Positions 44,108-52,549 are shown, counted from the first letter of the stretch. The stretch is 64,000 nucleotides of DNA from UBA2029 sp037447125 (GCA_037447125.1 JBBIHG010000001.1:186001-250000), one strand, 5' to 3'. Made by a program: numbers and translations. The notes: a model not told the origin generated them from the sequence alone.

Positions 44108-45040
44108 CTATGCACGTCGCAGCAGAACTTGCTCTGAGGGCAGTGACGCCAGAGCTGAGAGGCTCGCGCAGCACAGCGTCTTCCCCTGGACAAAGGCGAG
44201 CACACCCTCATCGGCCACAGCCAGCGCCCCGATCTCCTCACCGGCGGCTGCTTCGACCCGGAACAACTGGACTGAGTGCGACGCCGCGCGCAAGTCGTCG
44301 CCCGTGCCCTGGCGCATGGCTGTCAGGTGCGCGTCGTAGGCGCGGATCGCGCTATGTCCCCCGCCGTAGCGGATGACCCATTGGCCCGCCGGTGCCACCG
44401 CCGCCCCACAGAAACCTGCCGGGCAGTTCGCCTGGGCCAGCATTCGCCCCGCCGTGTCGAAGATGCGCGTGCCGTCTGTATCGCCGATGACGATCACCCC
44501 GGCTGCGTCCGGCAAGCAGATCGTCGGGCGACAACCATCGCGCGCCACACCAACTGCATAGCTGCCCACAGCTACATGCTGCTGGAACACATGCAGCACG
44601 CCGTCACCAGCCAGGGCTCCAACTGTGCCCATCTCCCGGTCCAGGTCCACGGCCAGCACATCGGCGGCATGATCGCGCAGGAGATCGATCCGCTCGCCGT
44701 CTATGACGAGGGTTACTGTGCCCTCGCCCGACTGAATGACGTGGAGCCGCCCGTCATACGCGCTCAGCACGGTCATTGCACCCAACCGCACGCGCGGCAG
44801 GATAGCGCCGTTGGGAGCCCGCAGCGCATCCAGCAAGGCGACGCTGAGGCTGTCCAGCGGATCGCGCGCGTCAGGACGGGGCAGGGACCCCCACCCATAG
44901 AACGCTCCCGTGTGCAGGGCGAAAAAGGCCAGCGCATCGTCGGCCACGTGCAACGCGATCAGCGGCGGATCGCCCGCAACCAGACAGATGTCGCGCACCG
45001 CACCCGTCTCAAGTTCCAGCAGCCAGCCCACGCGGCTCAT
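44108..45040 (-). CDS. Unknown cytosolic protein, possibly a beta-propeller
   Basis: The 310-residue protein has no signal peptide or membrane segment. It is rich in short beta-strand patterns separated by turns (VLSAYDGRLHVIQSGEGTVTL, VGALAGDGVLHVFQ, GVIVIGDTDGTRIFDTAGRML, GQWVIRYGGGHSAIRAYDAHL). The spacing recalls WD40 or PQQ-type propeller blades, but no clear repeat signature is present. Its start overlaps the stop of the LiaF-like gene by 4 nt, so it is the third gene of the PspC operon and may act in envelope-stress signalling. No function is assigned. Confidence 0.7.
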   Translation of the reverse strand: MSRVGWLLELETGAVRDICLVAGDPPLIALHVADDALAFFALHTGAFYGWGSLPRPDARDPLDSLSVALLDALRAPNGAILPRVRLGAMTVLSAYDGRLHVIQSGEGTVTLVIDGERIDLLRDHAADVLAVDLDREMGTVGALAGDGVLHVFQQHVAVGSYAVGVARDGCRPTICLPDAAGVIVIGDTDGTRIFDTAGRMLAQANCPAGFCGAAVAPAGQWVIRYGGGHSAIRAYDAHLTAMRQGTGDDLRAASHSVQLFRVEAAAGEEIGALAVADEGVLAFVQGKTLCCASLSALASLPSEQVLLRRA

Positions 45041-45981
45041 CCTTCAGGGGCGTCCGTAATCGTGAGCTGCGCGCCGCCCTTCAGCCATACGTCGAGCACG
45101 TACTGAAAGGCCGTCACGTTCCTGCGCCGCAACTCGCCGTCTCTCAAGAGATCATAGCGGAAGCTGTCGTAGACATACTGTGGCTCCCCACTACCCGCGT
45201 CAAGCTTCACATCCAGGGCCATGCCTTCCGGCACGATCAGCTCAATATCGCCGTTCCGTGCGGTGATGCGCCCCTGCATGACATCGAGCGTGGGCAGTTG
45301 CACGCTGACATCACCCTCCCCGACGGTCAGCGCAAGTTGGGCCACGCGAAGCTGCGTCAGGCCCAGTGTCAGGTCTCCGCTATCTCCGGCAACCTGTAGA
45401 ACCTCCACCGCAGTCCCCGCCGGAACCAGCAGTTCCAGGGTTCCGCGCCCGTAGTCTTCCAGCCTGGGAATGGCGTTGCGCGCCTCTTCAGCGAGGGATA
45501 GCATTCCCGTGCCGCCGTCTACGGACCAGGTCATGGCCACGCGGCTCTCATGGCTGCCAGCGTATGCCGCGCGCAGTTCTTGGCTACCTTCGGCAGCACC
45601 GACCGTGACCGCCGTCCGCGTCACGCGAGCCTCGACGCGCACTCGCTCAACGTCGGGGCTGAGCGCCTGCACCAGCAATTGAACGTTCTCACTCCGCACG
45701 ACGTCGGCCTGCTTGCGATAGGCCAGCGCAATCACCGCTGCCAGCAAGACTGCGGTCAGCAGCAGCCCAACCCAGCCCATCTCAAGGGCCAGGCGCCGGA
45801 CGCGCAGGCGCCGTCTGCCCCACAGCACGTCGAACCCGAAGAAGACGAACAAGGCGGGCCAGGCCCGGCTCATGAGATCACCAACCGCGCCAGGAAGTGC
45901 ATCCGCTGTTACCAGCAGCCAGAGCACACCGAGCGCGATGATCAGCAGGGGCCACAGGACGCGGCGGCGCGCAGTCGTCAT
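45037..45981 (-). CDS. LiaF-like membrane protein with toast-rack (DUF4097-like) domain
   Basis: The 314-residue protein has about four N-terminal spans (PLLIIALGVLWLLVTADALP, WPALFVFFGFDVLWG, MGWVGLLLTAVLLAAVIALAY). About 200 residues of repetitive beta-strand sequence follow outside the membrane (LELLVPAGTAVEVLQVAGDSGDLTLG, LALTVGEGDVSVQLPTLDVMQG, RITARNGDIELIVPEGMALDVKLDAGSG). This is the toast-rack pattern of LiaF and related envelope-stress regulators. It is flanked by 4-nt overlaps with the PspC gene and the unknown gene. Confidence 0.82.
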   Translation of the reverse strand: MTTARRRVLWPLLIIALGVLWLLVTADALPGAVGDLMSRAWPALFVFFGFDVLWGRRRLRVRRLALEMGWVGLLLTAVLLAAVIALAYRKQADVVRSENVQLLVQALSPDVERVRVEARVTRTAVTVGAAEGSQELRAAYAGSHESRVAMTWSVDGGTGMLSLAEEARNAIPRLEDYGRGTLELLVPAGTAVEVLQVAGDSGDLTLGLTQLRVAQLALTVGEGDVSVQLPTLDVMQGRITARNGDIELIVPEGMALDVKLDAGSGEPQYVYDSFRYDLLRDGELRRRNVTAFQYVLDVWLKGGAQLTITDAPEG

Positions 45982-46385
45982 GCTGCCCTCCAGAGTTGTT
46001 TCACCAGAAGCACCGTCCCCAGGAAGATGGCGGCCAGTGGAAGGAATACGTCCCCGCGATCGCTGGCGAGCACACCGAGGTTGCGAACCAGCACGAGCAG
46101 GCCCATGCCGATGATAATCGCGCCGATGAGCACGACAATCTCCGGACGGCTCACCCGCGTCTCCGCATCATGCGCATCAACGGGGATGTCGGCCAGTGAC
46201 TGAGGCGGCAGAATGAGCCACAACGCCACATAAAGCAGCAGGCCGGTCCCGGCTGTGAACACGCTGAGAAGCACGAAAGCCGCCCGCACCCACCAGGGAT
46301 TGACGCCCACATAGGCTCCCAGGCCACCACACACCCCGCCCAGCGTCCGATCGGTCAGACTGCGGGTCAGCCTTTGGGTTCTCAT
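45978..46385 (-). CDS. PspC domain membrane protein
   Basis: 135 residues from ATG 46385 (GGGAGC upstream). The PspC domain is complete: LTRSLTDRTLGGVCGGLGAYVGVNPWWVRAAFVLLSVF followed by LLLYVALWLILPP. A second hydrophobic pair (VVLIGAIIIGMGLLVLVRNLG, VFLPLAAIFLGTVLLV) makes up the C-terminus. PspC proteins take part in phage-shock-type envelope stress responses; no pspA is in this window. It is the first gene of a coupled three-gene operon. Confidence 0.9.
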   Translation of the reverse strand: MRTQRLTRSLTDRTLGGVCGGLGAYVGVNPWWVRAAFVLLSVFTAGTGLLLYVALWLILPPQSLADIPVDAHDAETRVSRPEIVVLIGAIIIGMGLLVLVRNLGVLASDRGDVFLPLAAIFLGTVLLVKQLWRAA

Positions 46386-46429
46386 CGCTCCCGTCCTCAG
46401 CATGTCGCGCCTCTGCCCTGCACACTGAC

Positions 46430-46457
46430 ACTATACCCTGTCCGCCACGTTTGGCAA
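46430..46457 (-). promoter_or_regulatory. Promoter of the PspC operon
   Basis: TTGCCA (46457-46452), a 16-bp spacer and TATAGT (46435-46430) give a leader of about 40 nt before ATG 46385. Confidence 0.6.
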
Positions 46458-46465
46458 GTGACCCG

Positions 46466-46489
46466 TTTCCGGGTTTCCGGGTTTCCGGG
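46466..46489. repeat. Three tandem copies of TTTCCGGG
   Basis: Exact 8-bp units start at 46466, 46474 and 46482. They lie immediately upstream of the PspC promoter and about 90 bp before the divergent GNAT gene, so they could be operator units for either. Confidence 0.7.
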
Positions 46490-46576
46490 CGGCCTGGATG
46501 CGGTTTCTGCGCTAGAATACCGGCGGCGGCGCTTGGCTGCCACGCATGTCTGGCTCGTTCGCTCAGGGAATTGCCC

Positions 46577-47440
46577 ATGCCCCAGGTCAGTTACTATCCG
46601 GTCAGCCAGGTGGATTTCGAGCAGTTCACCAATGCCTTCAATCGTGCCTACAGCGACTACTTCACCCCCATCGTCATGACGCCCGGTTCGTTTCGCGCCC
46701 TCATCCGCCAGGACGATCTTGACCTGGGCGCATCGGTCGCCGCCCTGGCTGGCCATGAGATCATCGGCACGGGTCTGCTCGGCCTGCGTCAGGACTCGGC
46801 GTGGATCGGTGGGATGGGCGTCGTCCCCGAATGGCGGCGCCGCGGCATCGGCCAGCGCATGATGGAACACCTGTTGGAGCAAGCCCAGGCGCGGGGAGCG
46901 CACCAGGTGCTGCTCGAGGTCATCGAGGCCAACGAAGTGGCGGCGCACCTCTACCAGCGCCTTGGCTTCGTCCCGATCCGGCGGCTGCTCATTTTGGAAC
47001 GCCCGCCGGGGAATGTCCCGCCTACGCCCACGGACTACGCGATCCGTACCTGGCCGGCCACCGATCTGTTGCAGTATTTCAACTCCTTCCACGACATCAC
47101 CAACTGCTGGCAGCGCGACGCCCCCTCGCTGCACCACCGGGCGCAGATCGTCCGCGGCTGGGCAGCCTTGCGCGACGAGGAGGTAGTCGGCTATGGGCTG
47201 GGCTGGAGCTACCACCATGAAATCCGCCTAGCCGACCTGGCGACGCGCCCCGGCGAAGAACGGGCTGCTGTCGCTGCGGCCATTCTGGCCCATCTCCACC
47301 GCCTGCAGCCCGAAGCCTTTGGACACAGCTACAACGTGGCCGAGGACGATCCGGCCCTGGCCGGCTACCAGCGCATCGGCTACGCGGTGTCTTTCGGTCA
47401 GCGTGAGATGCGGCTGGCGCTGGCCCCGTCTGCCTCTTAG
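46577..47440 (+). CDS. GNAT family N-acetyltransferase
   Basis: 287 residues from ATG 46577 (AGGGA upstream); the frame can be extended 42 codons but that crosses promoter-like sequence. The N-terminal GNAT domain shows IGGMGVVPEWRRRGIGQRMMEHLL (motif A, acetyl-CoA pyrophosphate loop) and EANEVAAHLYQRLGFVPIRRLLIL (motif B). The C-terminal half repeats a GNAT-like fold with AEDDPALAGYQRIGYAVSFGQREM, so it may be a tandem-GNAT protein. The substrate is unknown. It is divergent from the PspC operon. TAGAAT at 46513-46518 is a possible -10. Confidence 0.87.
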   Translation: MPQVSYYPVSQVDFEQFTNAFNRAYSDYFTPIVMTPGSFRALIRQDDLDLGASVAALAGHEIIGTGLLGLRQDSAWIGGMGVVPEWRRRGIGQRMMEHLLEQAQARGAHQVLLEVIEANEVAAHLYQRLGFVPIRRLLILERPPGNVPPTPTDYAIRTWPATDLLQYFNSFHDITNCWQRDAPSLHHRAQIVRGWAALRDEEVVGYGLGWSYHHEIRLADLATRPGEERAAVAAAILAHLHRLQPEAFGHSYNVAEDDPALAGYQRIGYAVSFGQREMRLALAPSAS

Positions 47441-47504
47441 GCGGGGTGTCCCGGTCTGTGGAGCATTGCGCCAGCGAATCATCGCCCAAGCGTTGGTTTC
47501 ATCC

Positions 47505-47523
47505 GTAGCGCTTGCGCTACAAT
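47505..47523 (+). promoter_or_regulatory. Palindrome overlapping the -10 of the solute-binding protein gene
   Basis: GTAGCGC-TT-GCGCTAC (47505-47520) runs into TACAAT (47518-47523). A weak -35 TTGGTT at 47493 is 19 bp away. This is an operator-like arrangement. Confidence 0.4.
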
Positions 47524-47567
47524 GGCGCCCGCCCCCGACCCACACTTTGAACACACGAGCGAGGACC

Positions 47568-49277
47568 ATGCACGTATCTACCAACATTCGCCTGTCTCTG
47601 CAATCAATCGTCATAGCCCTGGCCCTGCTGGGCCTTTGGCCAATCCCGCTGGCCGATGCAGCTTCGCCTGCACCTCAAGCCGACGCGGTCACCCTACGCC
47701 TGGCGATGCCCCAGCCAGCGACGCTCGATCCGTCGTTACAGTCTCGCTTCAATCCCCACAGCCGCGATCTGGTGGAAAACCTGTTCATCGGTCTCACCCG
47801 CTTCGATCCCGTCACCGGGCAGATTGAGCCGATGCTGGCCAGAAGCTGGGATATCAGCGCCGACGGGCTGACCTGGACCTTCGACCTGCGGGAAGACATC
47901 CACTGGGTGCGCTACGACTTCCAGACCATGGCTGTTGAAGCGGTCCGCCCGGTCACGGCGGGAGATGTCGTCTATGCCATTCAGCGCGGCTGTGACCCGA
48001 AACGCCCCGGGCCCGTGACGACGAATCTGATGGTTGTCCGTGGCTGTCTGACCGTTGCCCATGCGTTTCCAGAAGTGGTAGACGATCTGTTCATCGCGCG
48101 CGAGATCGGTGTGCGGGCAACCGGGCCGCACACCCTGGAGATGCAGCTCCTCTTCCCGACCGGCTACCTGCCGAGCCTGCTCAGCACGCCGGAGTTCTTC
48201 CCCCTCCCCCGCGAGGTAGTCACGGCTGGCACCGATTGGACGCGGGCTCCGGCGCTCCTGACGAGTGGCCCCTATGCTCTTCAGACCTGGTCAGCCGCCG
48301 GCATGACGCTGACCCGGAACCCGCACTGGCCCGATCCGATTGCAGGCACGATAGATGAGGTCGCGGTCACCTTCACGGGCGAGACCGTGTCCGCCCTAAG
48401 CCTGTTCGCGAACGATCGCGCCGACTTCGCTCGCCTGGAGATCGGGCAGATCGCCGAAGCCAGCGACCGCTTGCCCGACCGCCTGCATGTTGAGCAGGGG
48501 TCCACGCTCATCCTGCTGGGCTTCTCCTATGAACGTTCTCTCGTCAATCAGGTGGAGGTGCGGCGCGCGCTGTCCGCCGCTCTGGATCGGCGCGCTCTGG
48601 CTGACAGTATCCTGGGCGGCCTGTACCGGCCTGCCGTGCAGTTCACCCCGCCGGGAATCGTCGCGGCCCCATCTGTGAGCACCTTTCCCGACTCCGACCT
48701 GAGGCTGGCCCAGGGCAGCATCGAGGCCGCGGGATACCCCGGCTGCGTTGGCATGTCGGAGCCAGTGCGACTTCGCGTGCCCAACGATGATCCCATCTGG
48801 CTGGAAATTGGCCAGGCAATTGTCGGGCAGTGGAGCGCCGCCCTGGGCTGCGCGCCATCGCTGTTTTCTGTCGAAGGACTGTCGCGCACGCTGCTGATCG
48901 AGCTGGCTCATTCGACTTACGACGCCGAGAAGATCACCCGTCCACACACATGGATGGCTACCTGGAGCGCCGATTATCCGGATGCCCACGCCTGGCTCAA
49001 CGACGCGCTGCACTGCCGCTATGGCTATTTCCGCACCGGGCGCGAGTGCGACGCAGCGGACGCGACGCTCGATCGAGCGAGCGGCGACCCCGACGACGCC
49101 GCGCGGGTGGAAGCTTATGGCGAAGTAGAGCGACTCCTCTTTGGCCCAGAGGGATCGCACCCGGTCTTGCCGTTGTTCTTCCTGCCCAACGCCTGGCTCC
49201 AGAATCCGAACCTTTCGGGGGTCAGCCGGGTGGGTGCGGCCCGCTTCGATATGTGGTCATTGGGCACAGCCAGCTAG
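47568..49277 (+). CDS. Oligopeptide/nickel-type ABC transporter solute-binding protein (SBP_bac_5)
   Basis: 569 residues from ATG 47568 (GAGG upstream). The signal peptide ends near PLADAASPA without a lipobox Cys. The family pattern is LRLAMPQPATLDPSLQSRFNPHSRDLVENLFIGLTRFDP, then LARSWDISADGLTWTFDLREDIHW, TSGPYALQTWSAAGMTLTRNPHWPD, and VRRALSAALDRRALADSILGGLYRPA. It is a cluster C (DppA/OppA-like) receptor. No permease or ATPase genes are adjacent, so it is an orphan or pairs with a distant transporter. Confidence 0.92.
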   Translation: MHVSTNIRLSLQSIVIALALLGLWPIPLADAASPAPQADAVTLRLAMPQPATLDPSLQSRFNPHSRDLVENLFIGLTRFDPVTGQIEPMLARSWDISADGLTWTFDLREDIHWVRYDFQTMAVEAVRPVTAGDVVYAIQRGCDPKRPGPVTTNLMVVRGCLTVAHAFPEVVDDLFIAREIGVRATGPHTLEMQLLFPTGYLPSLLSTPEFFPLPREVVTAGTDWTRAPALLTSGPYALQTWSAAGMTLTRNPHWPDPIAGTIDEVAVTFTGETVSALSLFANDRADFARLEIGQIAEASDRLPDRLHVEQGSTLILLGFSYERSLVNQVEVRRALSAALDRRALADSILGGLYRPAVQFTPPGIVAAPSVSTFPDSDLRLAQGSIEAAGYPGCVGMSEPVRLRVPNDDPIWLEIGQAIVGQWSAALGCAPSLFSVEGLSRTLLIELAHSTYDAEKITRPHTWMATWSADYPDAHAWLNDALHCRYGYFRTGRECDAADATLDRASGDPDDAARVEAYGEVERLLFGPEGSHPVLPLFFLPNAWLQNPNLSGVSRVGAARFDMWSLGTAS

Positions 49278-49285
49278 ACAGCACA

Positions 49286-49308
49286 AGGGAGAGCTTCCGG
49301 CCCTCCCT
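49286..49308. terminator. Weak hairpin between convergent genes
   Basis: Arms AGGGAG and CTCCCT around 11 nt lie 8 nt after the solute-binding protein stop, with a pyrimidine-rich tail on the plus strand. Confidence 0.3.
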
Positions 49309-49349
49309 CTCACCTTCTTTCCTGCTTCATGCGGCATGTGCTCGCGCGG

Positions 49350-50237
49350 TTAGTTGGCGCGTTCCTGGAAGTTGACCCAGTAGGATGAAGTCGCCTGCCG
49401 GCCATCCTGCGCCGTGCAGGGCACGGCCTCGACAGTCGGCGCCGACGACACGAGTCCCGGCACAGTGACGGTATACGCGCGCCCCGGTTGCATAGAGAAG
49501 TCGGCGTAGCCCGCTCCGCGCTCCGCCTTGAGACCTGTGAAGAATGAGTCGCGCTCGCTGCCAGACCAGCTCACCGTCACCGGCACGCCTGAGACACCCT
49601 CGCCGCGCCGGTCGGAGACGCGCACCTCGATCACACCGCTCAGGTCGGGGTCGCAGAACGACTGCAACCGCGCCACCACGTAGGATCCGGAAGCGGGTGC
49701 AGGGGTCGGGCGGGCTTCCCCGGCGGTGACCGGCGTGGGCACAGGAATAGTGGGCGTCTTTGATGGCGGCGGGACAAAGGTGGACGTTGGCGGCACGGTC
49801 GGCTGAGGGATAGCCAGCACCACAGGCGCCGGCGTAGGATACAGGCCGTCAGCGCACCCACTGGCACCCTGAGGCGCATACAACTGCTCCAGCGCGCGAA
49901 TCACGCGCAGATCGCTGTTGGTGACCGTCTGGCCCGTCTTCACCCGGTCGCAGGCCACCTCGGCCACCATATCCCACACGTTGCGATCGGGGCTGGCAGC
50001 GCGCAGCCGGTCAACGGCCAGCAGCAAGTCGCCGTTGGCGGCGTAGCTGAGCGCAGCAGCGACCACGTAGTCTGCGCGCGCCTCATCGCTCAGTTGCCAC
50101 GGCGCGGTGTTGCGCTCGACCACCGGGTCAATCTCCCAGGTGTAGACCAGACCCGCTGCCAGCCCCAGGCCGATTCCAACGATCAGGGCAAGCCACAAAA
50201 CCTCTCTGCCGGTGTGAACGTGTTTGCTCGTTGCCAT
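49350..50237 (-). CDS. Membrane-anchored exported protein, unknown, with C-terminal Ig-like region
   Basis: The 295-residue protein has a cytosolic stub, one span (VLWLALIVGIGLGLAAGLVYTW) and an outer helical region with VVERNTAPWQLSDEARADYVVAAALSYAANGDLLLAVDRL. A Pro/Thr linker spans about residues 140-185, and the C-terminal beta-rich domain contains VIEVRVSDRRGEGVSGVPVTVSW. The helical region resembles that of the next gene upstream, so they look like tandem paralogues. The gap between them is 9 nt. No enzymatic motif is seen. Confidence 0.75.
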   Translation of the reverse strand: MATSKHVHTGREVLWLALIVGIGLGLAAGLVYTWEIDPVVERNTAPWQLSDEARADYVVAAALSYAANGDLLLAVDRLRAASPDRNVWDMVAEVACDRVKTGQTVTNSDLRVIRALEQLYAPQGASGCADGLYPTPAPVVLAIPQPTVPPTSTFVPPPSKTPTIPVPTPVTAGEARPTPAPASGSYVVARLQSFCDPDLSGVIEVRVSDRRGEGVSGVPVTVSWSGSERDSFFTGLKAERGAGYADFSMQPGRAYTVTVPGLVSSAPTVEAVPCTAQDGRQATSSYWVNFQERAN

Positions 50238-50246
50238 GCGTGGTCC

Positions 50247-50651
50247 TCAAGGAGCAAGCGGCACGGACGGTGTGGGCGATGGCGTGGGCCGGTACAGGCG
50301 CATGATCGCCGGCAGATTGTCCGGCCCAATGATCGCCTCCACCAGAGCCACCATGATCGGAATGGCGCGGATGTTGCTGTGGCTGATATACCGTTCGGTC
50401 AGGTCAATCACGTAGGCGATCACATTTTCCTTGCCGAGCGGCCGCAGCCGTTCGAGGGCAGCATTGACGTCGGGGTCATACCGGTAGCCCTCGGCAACCA
50501 TCAGCGTGTACTCCTCCTGGAAGCGGGGAGCCAGCGCCGACAGAGCGCTGTTCCTGTACTCGACGGGGAACGGCCCCCACCCCAGGAATACTCCCGTACT
50601 CAGCCCCAACAGAATTCCTGCCAATAGCGATCCCACCGTTCGTCGGCCCAT
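50247..50651 (-). CDS. Small membrane-anchored exported protein, paralogue of its neighbour
   Basis: The 134-residue protein has an N-terminal span (VGSLLAGILLGLSTGVFLGWG) and an outer helical domain (PVEYRNSALSALAPRFQEEYTLMVAEGYRYDPDVNAALERL). A short Pro/Thr tail (PTPSPTPSVPLAP) ends the protein. The pattern W, PV, RN, L, Y, D, A, RL matches the corresponding region of the gene at 49350. The function is unknown. It has its own promoter and is the first gene of the pair. Confidence 0.72.
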   Translation of the reverse strand: MGRRTVGSLLAGILLGLSTGVFLGWGPFPVEYRNSALSALAPRFQEEYTLMVAEGYRYDPDVNAALERLRPLGKENVIAYVIDLTERYISHSNIRAIPIMVALVEAIIGPDNLPAIMRLYRPTPSPTPSVPLAP

Positions 50652-50693
50652 GGGCGATCATCACCTGTGCGCTAGCCTGCTAATGTCTCCCCT

Positions 50694-50723
50694 GTTATAA
50701 TCCGCACCCGCCAGTTTGCACAA
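50694..50723 (-). promoter_or_regulatory. Promoter of the 50247/49350 gene pair
   Basis: TTGTGC (50723-50718), an 18-bp spacer and TATAAC (50699-50694). Two near-identical 10-mers, CAAGAAGGTG and CAAGAAGGTC, abut at 50721-50740 and overlap the -35. Confidence 0.5.
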
Positions 50724-50768
50724 GAAGGTGCAAGAAGGTCGTTGGCTGAAACCGGCCAAATGAGACGA

Positions 50769-50792
50769 GCCGGGACATTCACTGTGCCCGGC
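50769..50792 (-). terminator. Hairpin after tRNA-Leu
   Basis: GCCGGG-ACA and TGT-G-CCCGGC pair with one bulged base around 5 nt, 13 nt beyond the tRNA 3' end. There is no T-run; it may terminate or guide processing. Confidence 0.4.
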
Positions 50793-50801
50793 CCGCAATC
50801 C

Positions 50802-50888
<87 letters not shown>

Positions 50889-50900
50889 TGACCGGATGCA

Positions 50901-50929
50901 AGTATATGTTGTTTGCAGCCCGCCGTCAA
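50901..50929 (-). promoter_or_regulatory. Strong promoter of tRNA-Leu
   Basis: TTGACG (50929-50924), a 17-bp spacer and TATACT (50906-50901) place the start about 6 nt before the mature tRNA. Confidence 0.75.
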
Positions 50930-50971
50930 TCCCGGCGCAGCCAACGCCAACCAGGCCGTCAGGGATGAGTC

Positions 50972-51580
50972 ATGCAGGAAAGCCATCTGATCCAGGCCGC
51001 CAGGCGCGGCGATGTCGGCGCTTTCAACGAATTGGTGCTCTGCTACCAGGACGCGGTCTTCACCGTTGCCTACCGCATCCTCGGCCAGCAAGACGCAGCC
51101 GCCGATGCTGCCCAGGAAGCCTTCATCGCCGCTTTCCAGAAGCTGCACCAGTTTCGCGGAGAGCACTTCAAGCCCTGGCTGATGCGCATCGTCACCAACG
51201 CCTGCTACGACGAACTACGCCGGCAGCGTCGTCGCCCCGTCACGTCGCTTGACGACCTGCACGAGACCCAGTCCGCTGGTGGCCTGGCGCTGCACAGCCA
51301 TCTGGAGAACCCGGAACTATATGCCCAGCAGACTGAGCTTCATGCTGCTATCCAGCGCTGCCTCGACGCGCTGCCTCATGATCAGCGCGTGGTTGCCGTG
51401 CTCTCCGATGTCGAGGAATATGCCTATCAGGACATCGCGGCGATCACCGGCTGGCCGGTTGGCACCGTCAAATCACGGCTGAGCCGGGCACGAGGCCGGC
51501 TGCGCGATTGCCTGCGGGCGGTCAGGGAACTTTTGCCGGCAGAGTACCGTCTTATGGATGACGGCTCACCTTCTGGGTGA
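50972..51580 (+). CDS. ECF-family RNA polymerase sigma factor
   Basis: The 202-residue sigma factor has region 2 (AARRGDVGAFNELVLCYQDAVFTVAYRILGQQDAAADAAQEAFIAAF), LMRIVTNACYDELRRQRRRPV, and region 4 (ALPHDQRVVAVLSDVEEYAYQDIAAITGWPVGTVKSRLSRARGRLR). AGGGA precedes the ATG. It is followed 33 nt later by a candidate anti-sigma factor. It probably directs RNA polymerase to an envelope- or stress-related regulon; the promoter recognised is not known. Confidence 0.95.
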   Translation: MQESHLIQAARRGDVGAFNELVLCYQDAVFTVAYRILGQQDAAADAAQEAFIAAFQKLHQFRGEHFKPWLMRIVTNACYDELRRQRRRPVTSLDDLHETQSAGGLALHSHLENPELYAQQTELHAAIQRCLDALPHDQRVVAVLSDVEEYAYQDIAAITGWPVGTVKSRLSRARGRLRDCLRAVRELLPAEYRLMDDGSPSG

Positions 51581-51613
51581 GGCGAAAGCGTTGTAGAGAC
51601 CGAGTGAATTCGC

Positions 51614-52549
51614 ATGTCAGGACTGCATCTCCCGCTCTCTGAGCACGATCTTGATCTGCTCTCTGCCTACCTGGACGGAGCGCTGACCGATCCAGAGGAG
51701 CAGGCACTGGAGCAGCGTCTTGCCCGCGAGGAGAGCCTGTACGCAGCCCTTGACGATCTGCGCGTCACAAGGCAGCTTCTGCGCAGTCTGCCATCGCTCA
51801 AGGCGCCGCGCAGTTTCGCCCTCGACCCCTCTACATATGGACGGCGGGCCACCCGGTGGGCGCGCGTCCCGGCATTCCAGAATGCCTTCCAACTGGCGGG
51901 AGCGCTCGGCGCCGCCGCTTCTGTGCTGCTCGTTGCCGCCGGCCTGCTGCTTGGGGCGACGGGCGACGCCCGGACACCGGCGCCCCTCAACGACACAAGT
52001 CCTGCGCTGGAGATCGCCGCGCAGCCCACGGAGGCCGAGCCACTTCTCACCGCTACCCCTACTGCGGGCGCCGACGCCCTGCGCGAGGGCGCGGCACCAG
52101 CGCTGGTAACGGTCCCGCCAGGAACCCCCACCCCGCCGGCCTCTCCGCCACCTGAGATCGCGTTGGAGGCGGCGGCTGAGTTCGCCGCGCCAGCGGGTGA
52201 GAGTCCCGCCATGCTTGGCGCGGAAGCCCCGCCTGGCATCATGGCCGCTCCTCCGGGCGACATAGATGTGGAGACATTCGAAGAGAATGCGCTCCGCGAT
52301 GCGGCACAAACGTCTCTTGCCTCGCCCGCGCCGGAGAAGCTGGAAGCGCAGCCAAGCCCAACCGCGGCGCCAACGCAAACTCTCCCAGCCGTAGATGAGG
52401 CGCTGCGCGCCGACAGCGCCGAGGCGGAATTCGCAATCCCGCCTTCTGAGGACCGCACAGGGCGCGCCCTTGTCGTCATCGGCCTGGGAGCGCTGGCCGG
52501 CTCGGCTGTACTTTTCCTCGCTGGCAGGCGCAGGGCACGCCGCGCATGA
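51614..52549 (+). CDS. Two-span membrane protein, probable anti-sigma factor
   Basis: The 311-residue protein starts with a cytosolic segment (LSEHDLDLLSAYLDGALTDPEEQALEQRLAREESLYAALDDLRVTRQLL) typical of anti-sigma domains. It lacks the zinc-binding Cys pair of ZAS proteins. A first span (FQLAGALGAAASVLLVAAGLLLG) leads to about 165 residues of Pro/Thr/Ala-rich outer sequence. A second span (ALVVIGLGALAGSAVLFLAG) and the tail RRRARRA end the protein. The position after the ECF sigma gene and the N-terminal pattern support the assignment. It overlaps the Nudix gene by 4 nt. Confidence 0.78.
   Translation: MSGLHLPLSEHDLDLLSAYLDGALTDPEEQALEQRLAREESLYAALDDLRVTRQLLRSLPSLKAPRSFALDPSTYGRRATRWARVPAFQNAFQLAGALGAAASVLLVAAGLLLGATGDARTPAPLNDTSPALEIAAQPTEAEPLLTATPTAGADALREGAAPALVTVPPGTPTPPASPPPEIALEAAAEFAAPAGESPAMLGAEAPPGIMAAPPGDIDVETFEENALRDAAQTSLASPAPEKLEAQPSPTAAPTQTLPAVDEALRADSAEAEFAIPPSEDRTGRALVVIGLGALAGSAVLFLAGRRRARRA

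Noticed and set aside
13590..50681. Shared 13-mer GCGCTAGCCTGCT at 13590 and 50669
   Set aside because: Matches of this length are expected by chance many times in 64 kb, and the contexts differ.
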